Positions 44,782-54,361 are shown, counted from the stretch's first letter. The stretch is 64,000 bases of DNA from JBCDAP01 sp038747915 (GCA_038747915.1 JBCDJJ010000006.1:1-64000), one strand, 5' to 3'. Notes: generated by a model not told the origin, from the sequence alone. Numbers and translations: made by a program.

Positions 44782-46365
44782 TCACTCGCACGACCGGCGG
44801 GCGTCCATGATCTCGCGTGCGACGTCCGCCCAGTCCCGCTGCCACGGGGTCTGGTCGCCGGCGATCACCTCGCTCGACCAGACGTCCCCGCCGGTCTCAT
44901 CTTTCCATTCGTCGACGCGCCGCTGCTGATCGGCGTAGTAGGCGACGAATCGATCGAGGTAGTCGGCGTCGGCGAATGGGTCGGCGGTGCAGGCGCGCCA
45001 CTTGTCGAGCCGGTGGCGCAGGTCGGCCACGAGCGTCTCGTACCCGGCATCCTGCGCACGGTCGTGGAACTCGTACGGGTCGGCCGCGAGGTCGTACAGC
45101 TCGAACTCGGGGCGGTTGGTGTACCGGTCATACACTTTGAAGGCGAGGGTATCGGTGGGCGACTGCATCGCCGACCAGTAGTCGGCGGTGTTGGCCGGGA
45201 TGATCGGCTTCCCGTGGACCGGGCGGTCGTGGATCATGTTGTGGATCAGCTTGGCGGTGTCGGTGATGACGGCCTGCGAGGGCCAGAGCTGGTGGTAGGT
45301 GGTGTGCGCGATGAACTCGGCGAACACCGCGTCGCGCCACGCGGGCGCCTCGCCCCGGACGAGCGGGCGGAGCGAGGCGCCCTCCATGACTTCGGGGGGT
45401 TCGACACCGGTCGCGTCGAAGATCGTCGCGGTGAGGTCGACCATCGAGATCAGCTCCTCGCGGCGGAGCCCGGGCTGGCTCTCGCCCGGCCACGCCACGA
45501 TCACCGGGATGCGCAGCCCGAACTCGTGGATGGAGAGCTTGCCGCGGCCGAGCGGCGGGCCGTGGTCGGAGGTCAGGATGATGAGTGTGTCGTCCAGCAG
45601 GTCACGCTCTTCGAGGGCGTCGACCACGAGGCCGACGGCGTAGTCGAACCGCTGCACGGCGTTGTAGTACATCGCGAGGTCTTTACGGGCCCAGTTGGTG
45701 GCCTCGATATCGTCGGGGAAGAAGGGGACCTCATCGGGCCCGAGCGCATCGAGGTGCTCGTAGGGCGGGCCCAGCTCCTCGACGCTCTGCCCCTTGTTGA
45801 ACGGGCGGTGCGTCGCGTGGGTGTTGAGCATGAAGAAGAAGGGTGTGTCAGCCGGCTGCTCGTCGAGGAACTCCTCGAACACCCGGCCGGTTTCGACAAC
45901 ATCGCCGGTTGGCTTGTTCACGCTCTGGAAGTGCTTGTGCGTGTACTCCACATCGAAGCCTACCTGGCTCTCGGGCCGCACGTGGATCTTGTAACTCACG
46001 CCCGTGCGGTAGCCGGCGTCGCTCAGCATCTGCGGGAGCGTGGGCACGCCGCGGTGCAGCTTGTAGTCGTAGAGCAGCGCGAGGCCGACATGGCCGTTCT
46101 GATGCGGGTAGAGCCCGGTGAAGAAGCTCGCGCGAGAAGGGCTGCACGTCGGCGCCGTGCAGTAGGCGCGCTCGAAGGTGACGCCGCGCTCAGCGAGGGC
46201 CGAGGAGTTCGGCGTGGGGACGGTGTGGTCGGCGTAGGCGTTGAGCTGCAGGCCCATGTCCTCCGCCATGATCACGCACACGTTGAGCGGATCGGCGTGG
46301 GCGGCGCCCGTTACGGAGATGGAGGCAGCGAGGAAGAGGCCGCTCGGGGTGCGTGGCGTCGTCAT
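44782..46365 (-). CDS. Secreted formylglycine sulfatase
   Basis: A 527-residue type I sulfatase. A signal peptide (SGLFLAASISVTGAAHA) precedes NVCVIMAEDMG with the metal-binding region; here Glu-Asp replaces the usual Asp-Asp. TCSPSRASFFTG is a perfect C-x-P-x-R formylglycine site with C74. LTSDHGPPLGRGK carries later metal ligands. It is closely related to the N-terminal half of the fusion at 51299 (same AEDMG, FFTGLYPHQNGHVGL and REELISMVDL segments), indicating duplication, but lacks the esterase domain. It removes sulfate esters in the periplasm or outside. It is divergent from the sulfatase at 46528, with operator E between them. Confidence 0.9.
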   Translation of the reverse strand: MTTPRTPSGLFLAASISVTGAAHADPLNVCVIMAEDMGLQLNAYADHTVPTPNSSALAERGVTFERAYCTAPTCSPSRASFFTGLYPHQNGHVGLALLYDYKLHRGVPTLPQMLSDAGYRTGVSYKIHVRPESQVGFDVEYTHKHFQSVNKPTGDVVETGRVFEEFLDEQPADTPFFFMLNTHATHRPFNKGQSVEELGPPYEHLDALGPDEVPFFPDDIEATNWARKDLAMYYNAVQRFDYAVGLVVDALEERDLLDDTLIILTSDHGPPLGRGKLSIHEFGLRIPVIVAWPGESQPGLRREELISMVDLTATIFDATGVEPPEVMEGASLRPLVRGEAPAWRDAVFAEFIAHTTYHQLWPSQAVITDTAKLIHNMIHDRPVHGKPIIPANTADYWSAMQSPTDTLAFKVYDRYTNRPEFELYDLAADPYEFHDRAQDAGYETLVADLRHRLDKWRACTADPFADADYLDRFVAYYADQQRRVDEWKDETGGDVWSSEVIAGDQTPWQRDWADVAREIMDARRSCE

Positions 46366-46410
46366 CAGTGGGCCGTTTCTGGCGGATCGGTGCGGAGACC
46401 CGAGAACCGC

Positions 46411-46456
46411 TTGCTCGGGCGTGGAATGGGTATATCATAGCGTTTGAACGTTCAAA
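46411..46456. promoter_or_regulatory. Divergent promoter region with LacI-family operator E
   Basis: Perfect palindrome TTTGAACGTTCAAA at 46443-46456. On the plus strand TTGCTC (46411-46416) and TATCAT (46433-46438) with a 16-base spacer place the start of transcription inside the operator, like a lacO1 arrangement. On the minus strand the operator itself overlaps a TTTGAA -35 box about 16 bases from TATACC. One site could therefore control both sulfatase units. Confidence 0.65.
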
Positions 46457-46527
46457 TGCATGATCTCATCGCCACTTTCGCCGCACCTGGGCGTCTCTGG
46501 CGATGGGCCGACCGAAAGGCCTCCGGC

Positions 46528-48426
46528 ATGCCGAGCCCCGCACCCCGTTCCGACCTCGCTCGCACCGCTGGTGCCGCAGCCGCAGCCCTGCTGGTCGCCT
46601 CCGGCGCCGGTGCGGATGCCCACTCCCGTGCCGACGGCCCGGACCGGCCGAACGTCGTCGTCGTGTTCACCGACGACATCGGCCTCGGGGACATCTCCCA
46701 TCTGAATCCTGAGAGCGGCTCCCGGACACCGCACATCGATGCGCTCGCCGATCGCGGCGTGACGTTCCGGCACGCGCACTCGACGGCTTCGGTGTGCGCA
46801 CCATCACGGTACGCCTTTTTGACCGGGAACTATGTGTTCCGCGGGCGGCTGCCCAAGGGCACGTGGGCGCACTGCTCGCCGTCGCAGATCTTGGAGGATC
46901 AGGACACGCTGGCCGACGTGCTGCGCGCGCACGACTACCGCACCGCATTCATCGGGAAGCTGCACCTCGGCGCCCAGTTCCACAGCACGACATCGAGCGA
47001 GCCTGCGAGCACGATGGTCGATGCCGACCTCGCCCGCCCCATGTTCGATGGACCGATCGATCATGGCTTCGACACGACGCTCACGCTGCTCGCGGGGATC
47101 CAGAACTCGCCGTACGCCTACTTCAAGGACGATCGGCTCGCCCGATGGGACGCGGACACGAACACATTCGTGCATTTCGAGACCGATGCCAAGGCGCGGG
47201 CGCACCTGGTGCATGACGCGACAGCGGGCAAGAAGATCCGCGAGGATGAGATCCGGGAGACGTGGGACGAGCACTACGTGATGGACAATTACGTGAGCGC
47301 CCAGGCCGGTCCGCTGCTCACGCACGCGGCGCTCGAGTTCATCGGTGATCACCTCGACGAGCACGCCGATCGGCCGTTTTTCCTGCACTTCTGCACCGAG
47401 GCGGCCCACTCGCCGTACACCCCGCCGACCGACCTCAGCCCGGATGATCCCGATGCGTTCGATCAAGAGGGCCGGTGGCCGGTGGACGGTCAGACGCCGA
47501 CCAGGCGCGCGGACATGGTCTACGAATCGGACGCGATCGTCGGCGCGATCGTCGAACTCCTTGAAGAGCGAGGCGAGCTCGACGACACCATCATCATCTA
47601 CACGAGCGACAACGGCGGTGCGCGGCACCGCGAGACATGGGACGATCCCAAGTACTTCCTGTTCAAGTACGGGTACTACGGCGGGAATCGCGTCGAGACC
47701 GGGTGGCACCGGGACGGCGAGATCCGCAACGGCCAGGGCCTCGGGCACGACGGCCGCCCGCTGCGTGGATCCAAGGGCGACATCTACGAGGGCGGGCACC
47801 GTGTGCCGCTCGTGATCTCGTGGCCGGGCGGGATGGCGCCGATCGAGGATCCGCTCGGGCCCGATGCGCTGGTCGGGCTTCACGATGTCTTTGCCACGCT
47901 TGGTGACCTCGCCGACTTCGAGATCCCGAGTACACAAGCGCAAGACAGCGTGAGCTTCGCCGACGTGGTGCGCGGGCACCGGTCCGGCGTGCGCACGCAC
48001 CTGCTCGTGCAGGGTCGCCTGCCGATGACCTTCGAGCAGACCTTCGCCGAGGAGCTCGCCGAGGAGCGCGGGTGGACACCCACGCGCGACGAGCGCGGGT
48101 TCATCGTCGGCTTCGAGGAAGAAGAGGCGCCCAAGGCCAGGAACCTCGGCAACTGGAGCGACAACCGCGCGATCGGGCGGGCGATCTATCGCCGCACCGA
48201 TGACCGGCTCTGGAAGCTCGTGTTCGTCACCGACAACGACGGGACGTCGAACCCCAGGCCGGTCGAGCTCTTCGAGCTCATCGCCGACCCCGACGAGTCC
48301 GAGAACCTGATCGAGCGCTCAGAGCACGAGCAACTCGCCGGCGAGCTCATCGAGCAGTTCCGGGCCACGGTCGAGACGGGCGACCGCAGGCCGGTGAGCG
48401 AACGCCCGACCGCATCCGTCCGATGA
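46528..48426 (+). CDS. Secreted formylglycine sulfatase, arylsulfatase-like
   Basis: A 632-residue type I sulfatase. The start at 46528 is preferred because GAAAGG lies upstream and a signal peptide follows directly (ARTAGAAAAALLVASGAGADA); an ATG at 46456 would sit inside the operator. NVVVVFTDDIGLGD holds the metal-binding Asp pair, VCAPSRYAFLTG is the formylglycine site with C90, and YTSDNGGARH and GSKGDIYEGGHRVP are typical of arylsulfatase A-like members. It leads a plus-strand operon with a GH51-like enzyme and a sulfatase-esterase. It is not closely related to the other three sulfatases here, so it probably attacks a different sulfate position. Confidence 0.92.
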   Translation: MPSPAPRSDLARTAGAAAAALLVASGAGADAHSRADGPDRPNVVVVFTDDIGLGDISHLNPESGSRTPHIDALADRGVTFRHAHSTASVCAPSRYAFLTGNYVFRGRLPKGTWAHCSPSQILEDQDTLADVLRAHDYRTAFIGKLHLGAQFHSTTSSEPASTMVDADLARPMFDGPIDHGFDTTLTLLAGIQNSPYAYFKDDRLARWDADTNTFVHFETDAKARAHLVHDATAGKKIREDEIRETWDEHYVMDNYVSAQAGPLLTHAALEFIGDHLDEHADRPFFLHFCTEAAHSPYTPPTDLSPDDPDAFDQEGRWPVDGQTPTRRADMVYESDAIVGAIVELLEERGELDDTIIIYTSDNGGARHRETWDDPKYFLFKYGYYGGNRVETGWHRDGEIRNGQGLGHDGRPLRGSKGDIYEGGHRVPLVISWPGGMAPIEDPLGPDALVGLHDVFATLGDLADFEIPSTQAQDSVSFADVVRGHRSGVRTHLLVQGRLPMTFEQTFAEELAEERGWTPTRDERGFIVGFEEEEAPKARNLGNWSDNRAIGRAIYRRTDDRLWKLVFVTDNDGTSNPRPVELFELIADPDESENLIERSEHEQLAGELIEQFRATVETGDRRPVSERPTASVR

Positions 48427-48473
48427 TTTTTTACACCGCTTCGATCTGATCTGTTGCGCATCGAGAACACACC

Positions 48474-51275
48474 ATGATGACCTCTCTTCGACCCCCTCTC
48501 CGACCGGGGTGGCCCGTGTTGATGGGCCTGCTCGCGGCGTTCGTCATCGCCGACAGCGCCCACGCCACCACCCAGCTCCTCGGTGGGTGGCACTCCGCGA
48601 ACGGCGACACGCCCGACATCGTCGCGAGCGGCGCGGACGTGCAGCTCACCAGGGTCAACATCACCGGGCGCAACGATGCCCAGTCGACCGACGGCACGTA
48701 CGGCCTGCTCGCGGGAGCGCCCGCCTCGCCGAACCGTGCGTACGACGCCAAAACCGTCATCGAGGGCGGGGCGGCATCGTTCACCATCACGATCACAAAC
48801 ACCGCGCCCACCGTGCTGAGTGTCACGGCGGTGCACTTCGACCGCGGGCGCTTCGGCAACGGCCCGCGCGATGTCGAGCTGTGGGTCGATGCGGCGCCGG
48901 GCGTCGGCTCGCCCGCGCTCGTGTACCGTCTCGACGCGTCGCTCAACAACGATCTGACCACCGCCAAGGTCGATGACTACGACGACTTTGAGTGGACGCT
49001 CGACGCGCAGGGGGTCACGCCGTCGGCCGACCCGAGCGCCGCGCTGACGTTCAACGCTGTCGGCGCGATCGACCTTCTGATGAACGAGTCGGTGACCCTC
49101 TCGCTCCGGTTCAGCGACACGTTCAACCCCGATACAGCGGCCTTCATCGACAACCTCGCGGTGCTCGGCGTCCGCGACGGTGCGTTCGCCCGCTTCGACC
49201 TCTCGAACGTGATCACCACGGTCCCGCACATCGGCGGCAACACGCAGTGGTACTCGCTCGATGAACTCTGGCTCAACCCGACCACGGGCGCCTTTACCCC
49301 GTCGGCGATCGCGGCACTCGAGCGGACCGGTATGTCGATCCGCCACCCCGGCGGCACCGTCACGAACTTGTACGACTGGGAGCGGGCCATCGGGCCGATG
49401 GACCAGCGCGAGCTGCAGGCGAACGCGATTCAGTCGGCCGGGGCGACGTTCGATAGCGACTTCGGCCCGCTCGAGGCGGCGCTCGCGGTCGAGATCTCGG
49501 GCGGCTCGCTCTTGCCGGTCATCAACTTCAACCTCGGGGCCGAGAGCGCTGCGAATCTTGTGGAGTACCTGAACGCCGAGGTGGGCGCGAACCCCAACGG
49601 CGGGATCGACTACGCCGCCCTTCGCGCCGATCACGGGCACCCCGAGCCGTTCGGTGTTGTCGATTGGGAGATCCACAACGAGGCCGGCGGCCGCGAGCAG
49701 GAGATCTGGGCCAACTGGCCGAGCTCGGGTGATGACAACATCAACAACGGGATTGTCCAGGGCTCGGAGCAGGCGAAAGACTGGTGGGTGCTGGGCGGGA
49801 GCCGCGTGTTCACCGATCAGCAGGCGGTTCGGCGGACGAGCTGGCGCGAGCCCACGATCGTCTCGAACGGCGCACCGAACGAGGAGTTCTACACCAAGTA
49901 CCCGCCGGTGTCGTCGGTCGCGCAGGTGCGCGTCGGGCCCGATCTCGCGTCGGCCGTCCCGTGGCCCGAGCTGACGATGGCGGACTTCACCGACGGCGCG
50001 GGCGGCTCGGCCCCCGGGTATGTGATCGATCTCCAGTCCGGCCGGATTCAGTTCGGCGACGGTGTGAGCAGCGCGGTGTTGCCCGCGGGGTGGCGCGTCT
50101 ACGTCGACTACACCTCGGGGCCGCACGACGGGTACATCGAGTTCTACACGCAGATGAAGGCGGTCGATCCATCGATCAGGATCCATTCCGGTCACTTCGC
50201 GATCCGGTCGAGGTACGCCCAGGTCGTCGCGGGCGGCGCGGACATCAACGGCGAGCAGGACCACGGCGGTGGCGGCATCAAGCTCGATGCGCTGCTGCCC
50301 GGTGTGTCGTTCTTCGATGTGATGATCGGCCGCGGATACTTCACCTTCGGGCAGGCCATGAGCGGGACCGCCACGGCCATGTCGAACTCCGGCCTGCCGC
50401 CGGGCACCGAGATCATGAACAGCGAGTACTCCTACTGGGGCAAGCTGTTCGACAGCTCGATCGGCCTCAACTGGAAGCTGACCGTCGGCTCGGCGGTCAT
50501 GCTCGGGCTGATCCTCGAGACCGTGATCATGGATTTCGGGCACCACACGACGTACCCGGTCAACACACACCTGATGAACTATGTGTACTCCGCCGCCGGT
50601 GCGCCGCAGCACACCGAGCTCCTCGAGCCCGGCGGGCTGCAGGCGGGCACGGGGTACGTCGTCCAGATGTTCAACACCATGTTCGGGCAGAACGTGCTCG
50701 AGCGGGAGGTGCTCTCGACGGCGACGCGCACCGTGCACCACCGGTTCGAAGGCGATATCGACACGACACCGCTTCGCTCGGGCGAGGTGCCGCAGGTCGT
50801 GATGCTCGCGTCGACCCGCGACGACGGCGCGGTGACCGTCGTCGCGATCAACACCACCGAGGATGAGCCCGCGGTGGTGACCGCGGAGTTTGTCGGTGGC
50901 GCCGATTTCTGCGGCGGCTCGGTCGATGTGCAAGCGGTCGTCGCCGACTCGCTGACCGCGATCAACACCTTCACCACGCCGTTCGCGATCCGGATCGTCG
51001 ACACGACGAACCCGGCCACCGACCAACTGATCGACGATCAGACGGTGCGGTTCGCCGTTGGCCCGGCGTCGGTGGCGATGGCGACGATCCTGCCGCGGTC
51101 CACCTCGCTCTGCACCGTGGATGTGAACACCGACGGCGAGGTGGGCGCGTTCGATGCAGCTCTGTTCCTGGGGCTCGTGAGCGCCGGCGACCCGCGGGGC
51201 GACTACAACCGCGATGGTTCGACCGATTCGGGCGACATCGAGCTGTTCCTCATCGACCTCGAACTCGGCCAGTAG
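48474..51275 (+). CDS. Secreted GH51-like glycoside hydrolase with dockerin
   Basis: A 933-residue secreted protein. A signal peptide (LMGLLAAFVIADSAHA) is followed by a beta domain (about 30-235) resembling a carbohydrate-binding or jelly-roll module. The catalytic region has SIRHPGGTVTNLYDWERAIGP, a GH51 hallmark, WEIHNEAGG with probable acid/base E403, and NSEYSYWG with probable nucleophile E651. A 90-residue insertion near residues 440-540 separates the two. The last 55 residues form two calcium-loop repeats (DVNTDGEVGAFD, DYNRDGSTDSGD), a dockerin that lacks the GC ending. Probable arabinofuranosidase or exo-acting galactan enzyme; GH39 or GH30 relatives cannot be excluded. It lies in one operon with two sulfatase genes. 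Confidence 0.78.
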   Translation: MMTSLRPPLRPGWPVLMGLLAAFVIADSAHATTQLLGGWHSANGDTPDIVASGADVQLTRVNITGRNDAQSTDGTYGLLAGAPASPNRAYDAKTVIEGGAASFTITITNTAPTVLSVTAVHFDRGRFGNGPRDVELWVDAAPGVGSPALVYRLDASLNNDLTTAKVDDYDDFEWTLDAQGVTPSADPSAALTFNAVGAIDLLMNESVTLSLRFSDTFNPDTAAFIDNLAVLGVRDGAFARFDLSNVITTVPHIGGNTQWYSLDELWLNPTTGAFTPSAIAALERTGMSIRHPGGTVTNLYDWERAIGPMDQRELQANAIQSAGATFDSDFGPLEAALAVEISGGSLLPVINFNLGAESAANLVEYLNAEVGANPNGGIDYAALRADHGHPEPFGVVDWEIHNEAGGREQEIWANWPSSGDDNINNGIVQGSEQAKDWWVLGGSRVFTDQQAVRRTSWREPTIVSNGAPNEEFYTKYPPVSSVAQVRVGPDLASAVPWPELTMADFTDGAGGSAPGYVIDLQSGRIQFGDGVSSAVLPAGWRVYVDYTSGPHDGYIEFYTQMKAVDPSIRIHSGHFAIRSRYAQVVAGGADINGEQDHGGGGIKLDALLPGVSFFDVMIGRGYFTFGQAMSGTATAMSNSGLPPGTEIMNSEYSYWGKLFDSSIGLNWKLTVGSAVMLGLILETVIMDFGHHTTYPVNTHLMNYVYSAAGAPQHTELLEPGGLQAGTGYVVQMFNTMFGQNVLEREVLSTATRTVHHRFEGDIDTTPLRSGEVPQVVMLASTRDDGAVTVVAINTTEDEPAVVTAEFVGGADFCGGSVDVQAVVADSLTAINTFTTPFAIRIVDTTNPATDQLIDDQTVRFAVGPASVAMATILPRSTSLCTVDVNTDGEVGAFDAALFLGLVSAGDPRGDYNRDGSTDSGDIELFLIDLELGQ

Positions 51276-51298
51276 ACCCGAACCACAAGGGACCCGAG

Positions 51299-53788
51299 AT
51301 GACACACCCGATCGTCAGGACGCTCGCATCGGCGGCGAGCGTCGTTGCGTGCGCGAGCACCATCGTTGCCGAGCAGCCCGGTGATGCCGCGCCGCGTCCG
51401 CTCAATATCTGCATCATCATGGCCGAGGACATGGGCGTGCAGCTCGGCGCCTACGGCGACACCACAGCCCCCACCCCCAACATCGATCGTCTCGCCGCCG
51501 AGGGTGTGACCTTCGACCGGGCCTACTGCACCTCGGCGACGTGCAGCCCGTCGCGATCGAGCTTCTTCACCGGGCTCTACCCGCACCAGAACGGGCACGT
51601 CGGCCTCGGCAACCACTACGGCTACCGCATGCACGAGGGCATCCCGACGATCAACCAGGCGCTCGACGAGGCTGGCTACGAGAAGGCGGTGACCTACAAG
51701 GTGCATGTTGGCCCGTGGCAGGCGATGCCGTGGGACACGAGGTTCACGTGGGACTATTTTCGTGAGCGGGGCACGTACCCGTCCAACGTCGAGCTGATGA
51801 TCGAGAGCCTCGGTGGGTGGCTCGACGAGCGAGATGAGCATCAGCCGTTCTTCCTGATGCTCAACACCAACGACACGCACCGTGACTTCGAGGGAAGCCG
51901 GCTCGAGGGCCATCGCCCCAAGGTCGAGGCGCTCGGCCCGCCCTACAGCCGGGTGACCGCGGACGACCGCGTGGTGCTCGATGCGTTCCCGCCGGACATG
52001 CCCCCGCGCCAGACGCTGCACGAGGATGTCGCGCGGTACTACAACGCCATTCAGCGGTTCGACTGGACGGTCGGCCGCGCGCTCGACGCGCTCGAGGACG
52101 CGGGTGTGCTCGACGAGACGCTCGTGGTCGTCACGAGCGATCACGGGCCGGCCTATTCACACGGCAAGCTGCGCAGCTACGAGCTGGCGATGCGGATCCC
52201 GATGATCGTGAGGTGGCCGGGCGAGTCGCGGGCCGGGCTGCGCCGCGACGAGCTGGTGTCGATGGTGGACCTCAGCGCGACGATCCTGGATGCCGCGGGG
52301 CTGGAGCCGTTCGAGCACATCGCGGGTCGGTCGCTCCGGACGCTGCTCACGGAGGGCGAGGTGAAGTGGCGGACGCATCTGTTCGGCGAGTACCACACGC
52401 ACGCGACGACCGGCGACCTGTGGCCGACCCGCATCGTGTGGGGGCCGCGGTACAAGCTGATCCACAATCTTCTTGCCGGCTCGGACGGTCCGGGCCCGCC
52501 CGAAGCCGGCGATGCGCGCGGCAACATCGATCTGCACACCGCCCGCGAGGCCCACGACGATTCGGCGGCGCGAGCGGTCTACGACCTGCGCGCCGACCCG
52601 CCGGGGTACGAGCTCTACGACCTGCGCGACGACCCGCACGAGTGGCACAACATCGCCGACGACCGCGGCTCGTGGCAGCCCCTCGTCGACCTCGTGGGCA
52701 GGCTCGAGGTGTGGCGCGAGCGCACCGCGGATCCGTTCCTCGACGAGCAGTACATGGACCGCTTCGTCGCGCACTACCGCGCGCAGGAGGCCCGCGTCGA
52801 CGCGTACCTTGCGGACCACCCCGAGGCGAACGAGCAGGAGCTCCGCCCGCTCGTGCGCGGGGACTACACCTCGTTCGTGCGGGCGTGGCCCGATGTTGCT
52901 GAGGAGCTCTCGCTCGCCCGTGATCGGCACCGGATCCTCGAGTCAGCGGCGCACGAAGGCCCGATCACAGCGTCCGAGCGACCGAGCGCACCACGGCTGA
53001 GCGACCGGATCGAGGCGCTGCTGACCGAGGTGGCGCACCACGAGCCGCGTGCGCCCACCGAGATCGTGGTGTACAAGCGGGTCGGCGAGCGCGAGCTGAC
53101 CGCCGACCTCTTCCTTCCCAATGGCATCGAGGTGCCGCCCACGGGCTCGCCCGCGATCGTGCTCTACCACGGCGGCGGACTGATCCGCGGGTCGAAGCGG
53201 CACTTCGCCCGCCAGGCGCACGTGCTGGCGGAGATGGGCTACATCGTCGCGCTGCCGACGTATCGCTTGCTCGAGGATGGCATCACGCCGCTCGACATCA
53301 CCGATGACGCTGCGGATGCCTTCATGTGGCTCGTCGAGCACGCCGATCGGCTCGGTGTCGACCCCGGCCGGATCGCCATCGGCGGCGGCTCGGCCGGCGG
53401 ATATCTCGCAGCAGCGGTCTCCGCGCTCCCGCGGTGTCGCGCCCGGACCGGCGACCGTCAGCCGAGCGCGCTCGTCCTCTTCAACCCGGTGTACGACAAC
53501 GGCCCGGGTGGATTCGGCTTTTCGTACCTGCAGCACCGGTTCCGAGAAGGCTCGCCGGCCCACACGCTCCACGCCGACATGCCGCCGACGCTCGTGATGC
53601 TCGGCACGGAGGATCACCTGGTGTCCGAGGGCACCGCGCGGCGGGTGCAGCGCGAACTCGAGCTGCTCGGCGTGGACGCGTCGCTCAAGCTCTTCGAGGG
53701 CGCCGAGCACGGCTTCTTCAACGCGGGCAAGGATGGCACCGAGCCGTTCCGCCAGACCTTCCGTGAGATGGTGTCCTTCTTGGAGTGA
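51299..53788 (+). CDS. Sulfatase-esterase fusion enzyme
   Basis: An 829-residue secreted protein with two catalytic domains. Residues about 35-565 are a type I sulfatase: NICIIMAEDMG, TCSPSRSSFFTG with formylglycine residue C82, and VTSDHGPAYSHGK. Residues about 570-829 are an alpha/beta hydrolase: oxyanion motif YHGGG (H624), nucleophile S698 in GGGSAGG, TEDHL with a likely Asp, and H804 in GAEHGFFN. The join is a charged linker with no stop or frameshift. The first domain is a paralogue of the sulfatase at 44782. Removing sulfate and acyl groups from the same chain with one enzyme is the obvious inference. It starts 23 bases after the GH51-like gene and ends the operon. Confidence 0.9.
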   Translation: MTHPIVRTLASAASVVACASTIVAEQPGDAAPRPLNICIIMAEDMGVQLGAYGDTTAPTPNIDRLAAEGVTFDRAYCTSATCSPSRSSFFTGLYPHQNGHVGLGNHYGYRMHEGIPTINQALDEAGYEKAVTYKVHVGPWQAMPWDTRFTWDYFRERGTYPSNVELMIESLGGWLDERDEHQPFFLMLNTNDTHRDFEGSRLEGHRPKVEALGPPYSRVTADDRVVLDAFPPDMPPRQTLHEDVARYYNAIQRFDWTVGRALDALEDAGVLDETLVVVTSDHGPAYSHGKLRSYELAMRIPMIVRWPGESRAGLRRDELVSMVDLSATILDAAGLEPFEHIAGRSLRTLLTEGEVKWRTHLFGEYHTHATTGDLWPTRIVWGPRYKLIHNLLAGSDGPGPPEAGDARGNIDLHTAREAHDDSAARAVYDLRADPPGYELYDLRDDPHEWHNIADDRGSWQPLVDLVGRLEVWRERTADPFLDEQYMDRFVAHYRAQEARVDAYLADHPEANEQELRPLVRGDYTSFVRAWPDVAEELSLARDRHRILESAAHEGPITASERPSAPRLSDRIEALLTEVAHHEPRAPTEIVVYKRVGERELTADLFLPNGIEVPPTGSPAIVLYHGGGLIRGSKRHFARQAHVLAEMGYIVALPTYRLLEDGITPLDITDDAADAFMWLVEHADRLGVDPGRIAIGGGSAGGYLAAAVSALPRCRARTGDRQPSALVLFNPVYDNGPGGFGFSYLQHRFREGSPAHTLHADMPPTLVMLGTEDHLVSEGTARRVQRELELLGVDASLKLFEGAEHGFFNAGKDGTEPFRQTFREMVSFLE

Positions 53789-53932
53789 GCGCCGAGCGGG
53801 GGTGATCTCTGTGTGCGCCGCGGCACACGCGGGCGCGTCGAGGCCGCTGCCCCGCACGCTCAAACGCACACGAAGACGATCGCCGTTGAGCCACCCCGAT
53901 GCGAATCCGCTTTAATAGCCTCGACACCACGC

Positions 53933-54018
53933 GGGCCCGTGGCGAAATCGGCAGACGCGGCGGACTTAAAATCCGCTTGAGGGCAACCTCAGTGGGGGTT
54001 CGAGTCCCCCCGGGCCCA
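53933..54018 (+). tRNA. tRNA-Leu (anticodon UAA)
   Basis: An 86-base cloverleaf. Acceptor stem GGGCCCG (53933-53939) pairs with CGGGCCC (54011-54017), discriminator A at 54018. The anticodon loop CTTAAAA reads UAA. A long variable arm (GAGGGCAACCTC) marks a class II tRNA. T-arm GGGGG-TTCGAGT-CCCCC is perfect. CCA is not encoded, so it must be added after transcription. Confidence 0.97.
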
Positions 54019-54361
54019 CTTGCTCCCGTGCGTCGATCGTGGCCGGTCCGTGGCGATCGAACATCCGAACGACCGACGCCGCCTCCGTTTCCTACCACTC
54101 ACCGACGCATCCTTCGCACCGCCTGTGGCGGCGATCGCACCACGCTGCGACAACGCTCCGGGCAGAGCACACATCGGGGACAAAGAAGACCAGAACAGTG
54201 GAGGGCGGGCGGTGCCGATTGGTGCGAGGTTGGGGGCCGCGCTCCCCTGCGCCGGGCCCGTCGGAGTGCTCGCCGTCGTGCGGTGAGACTGGCAGTCCCC
54301 GAACGAGCTTCGTGTATCGTGGTTCGGTTGGTCGACCACCCCCAACACCGGAGCGATAGAC
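54019..54361. other. Noncoding region after the tRNA
   Basis: About 343 GC-rich bases between the tRNA and the first oxidoreductase gene. I see no gene, repeat or RNA structure that can be supported; a promoter for the oxidoreductase pair is expected near its right end. Confidence 0.4.

Noticed and set aside
46456..46528. A longer start for the sulfatase at the ATG at 46456
   Set aside because: It would place the start codon at the edge of the operator and add 24 residues before the signal peptide; the ATG at 46528 has a ribosome site and a direct signal peptide.
48186..51305. A 1039-codon open frame on the minus strand
   Set aside because: It is antisense to a sulfatase end and to a well-supported GH51-like gene. 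Its translation is Arg/His/Val-rich with no domains, as expected for a mirror frame in GC-rich DNA.
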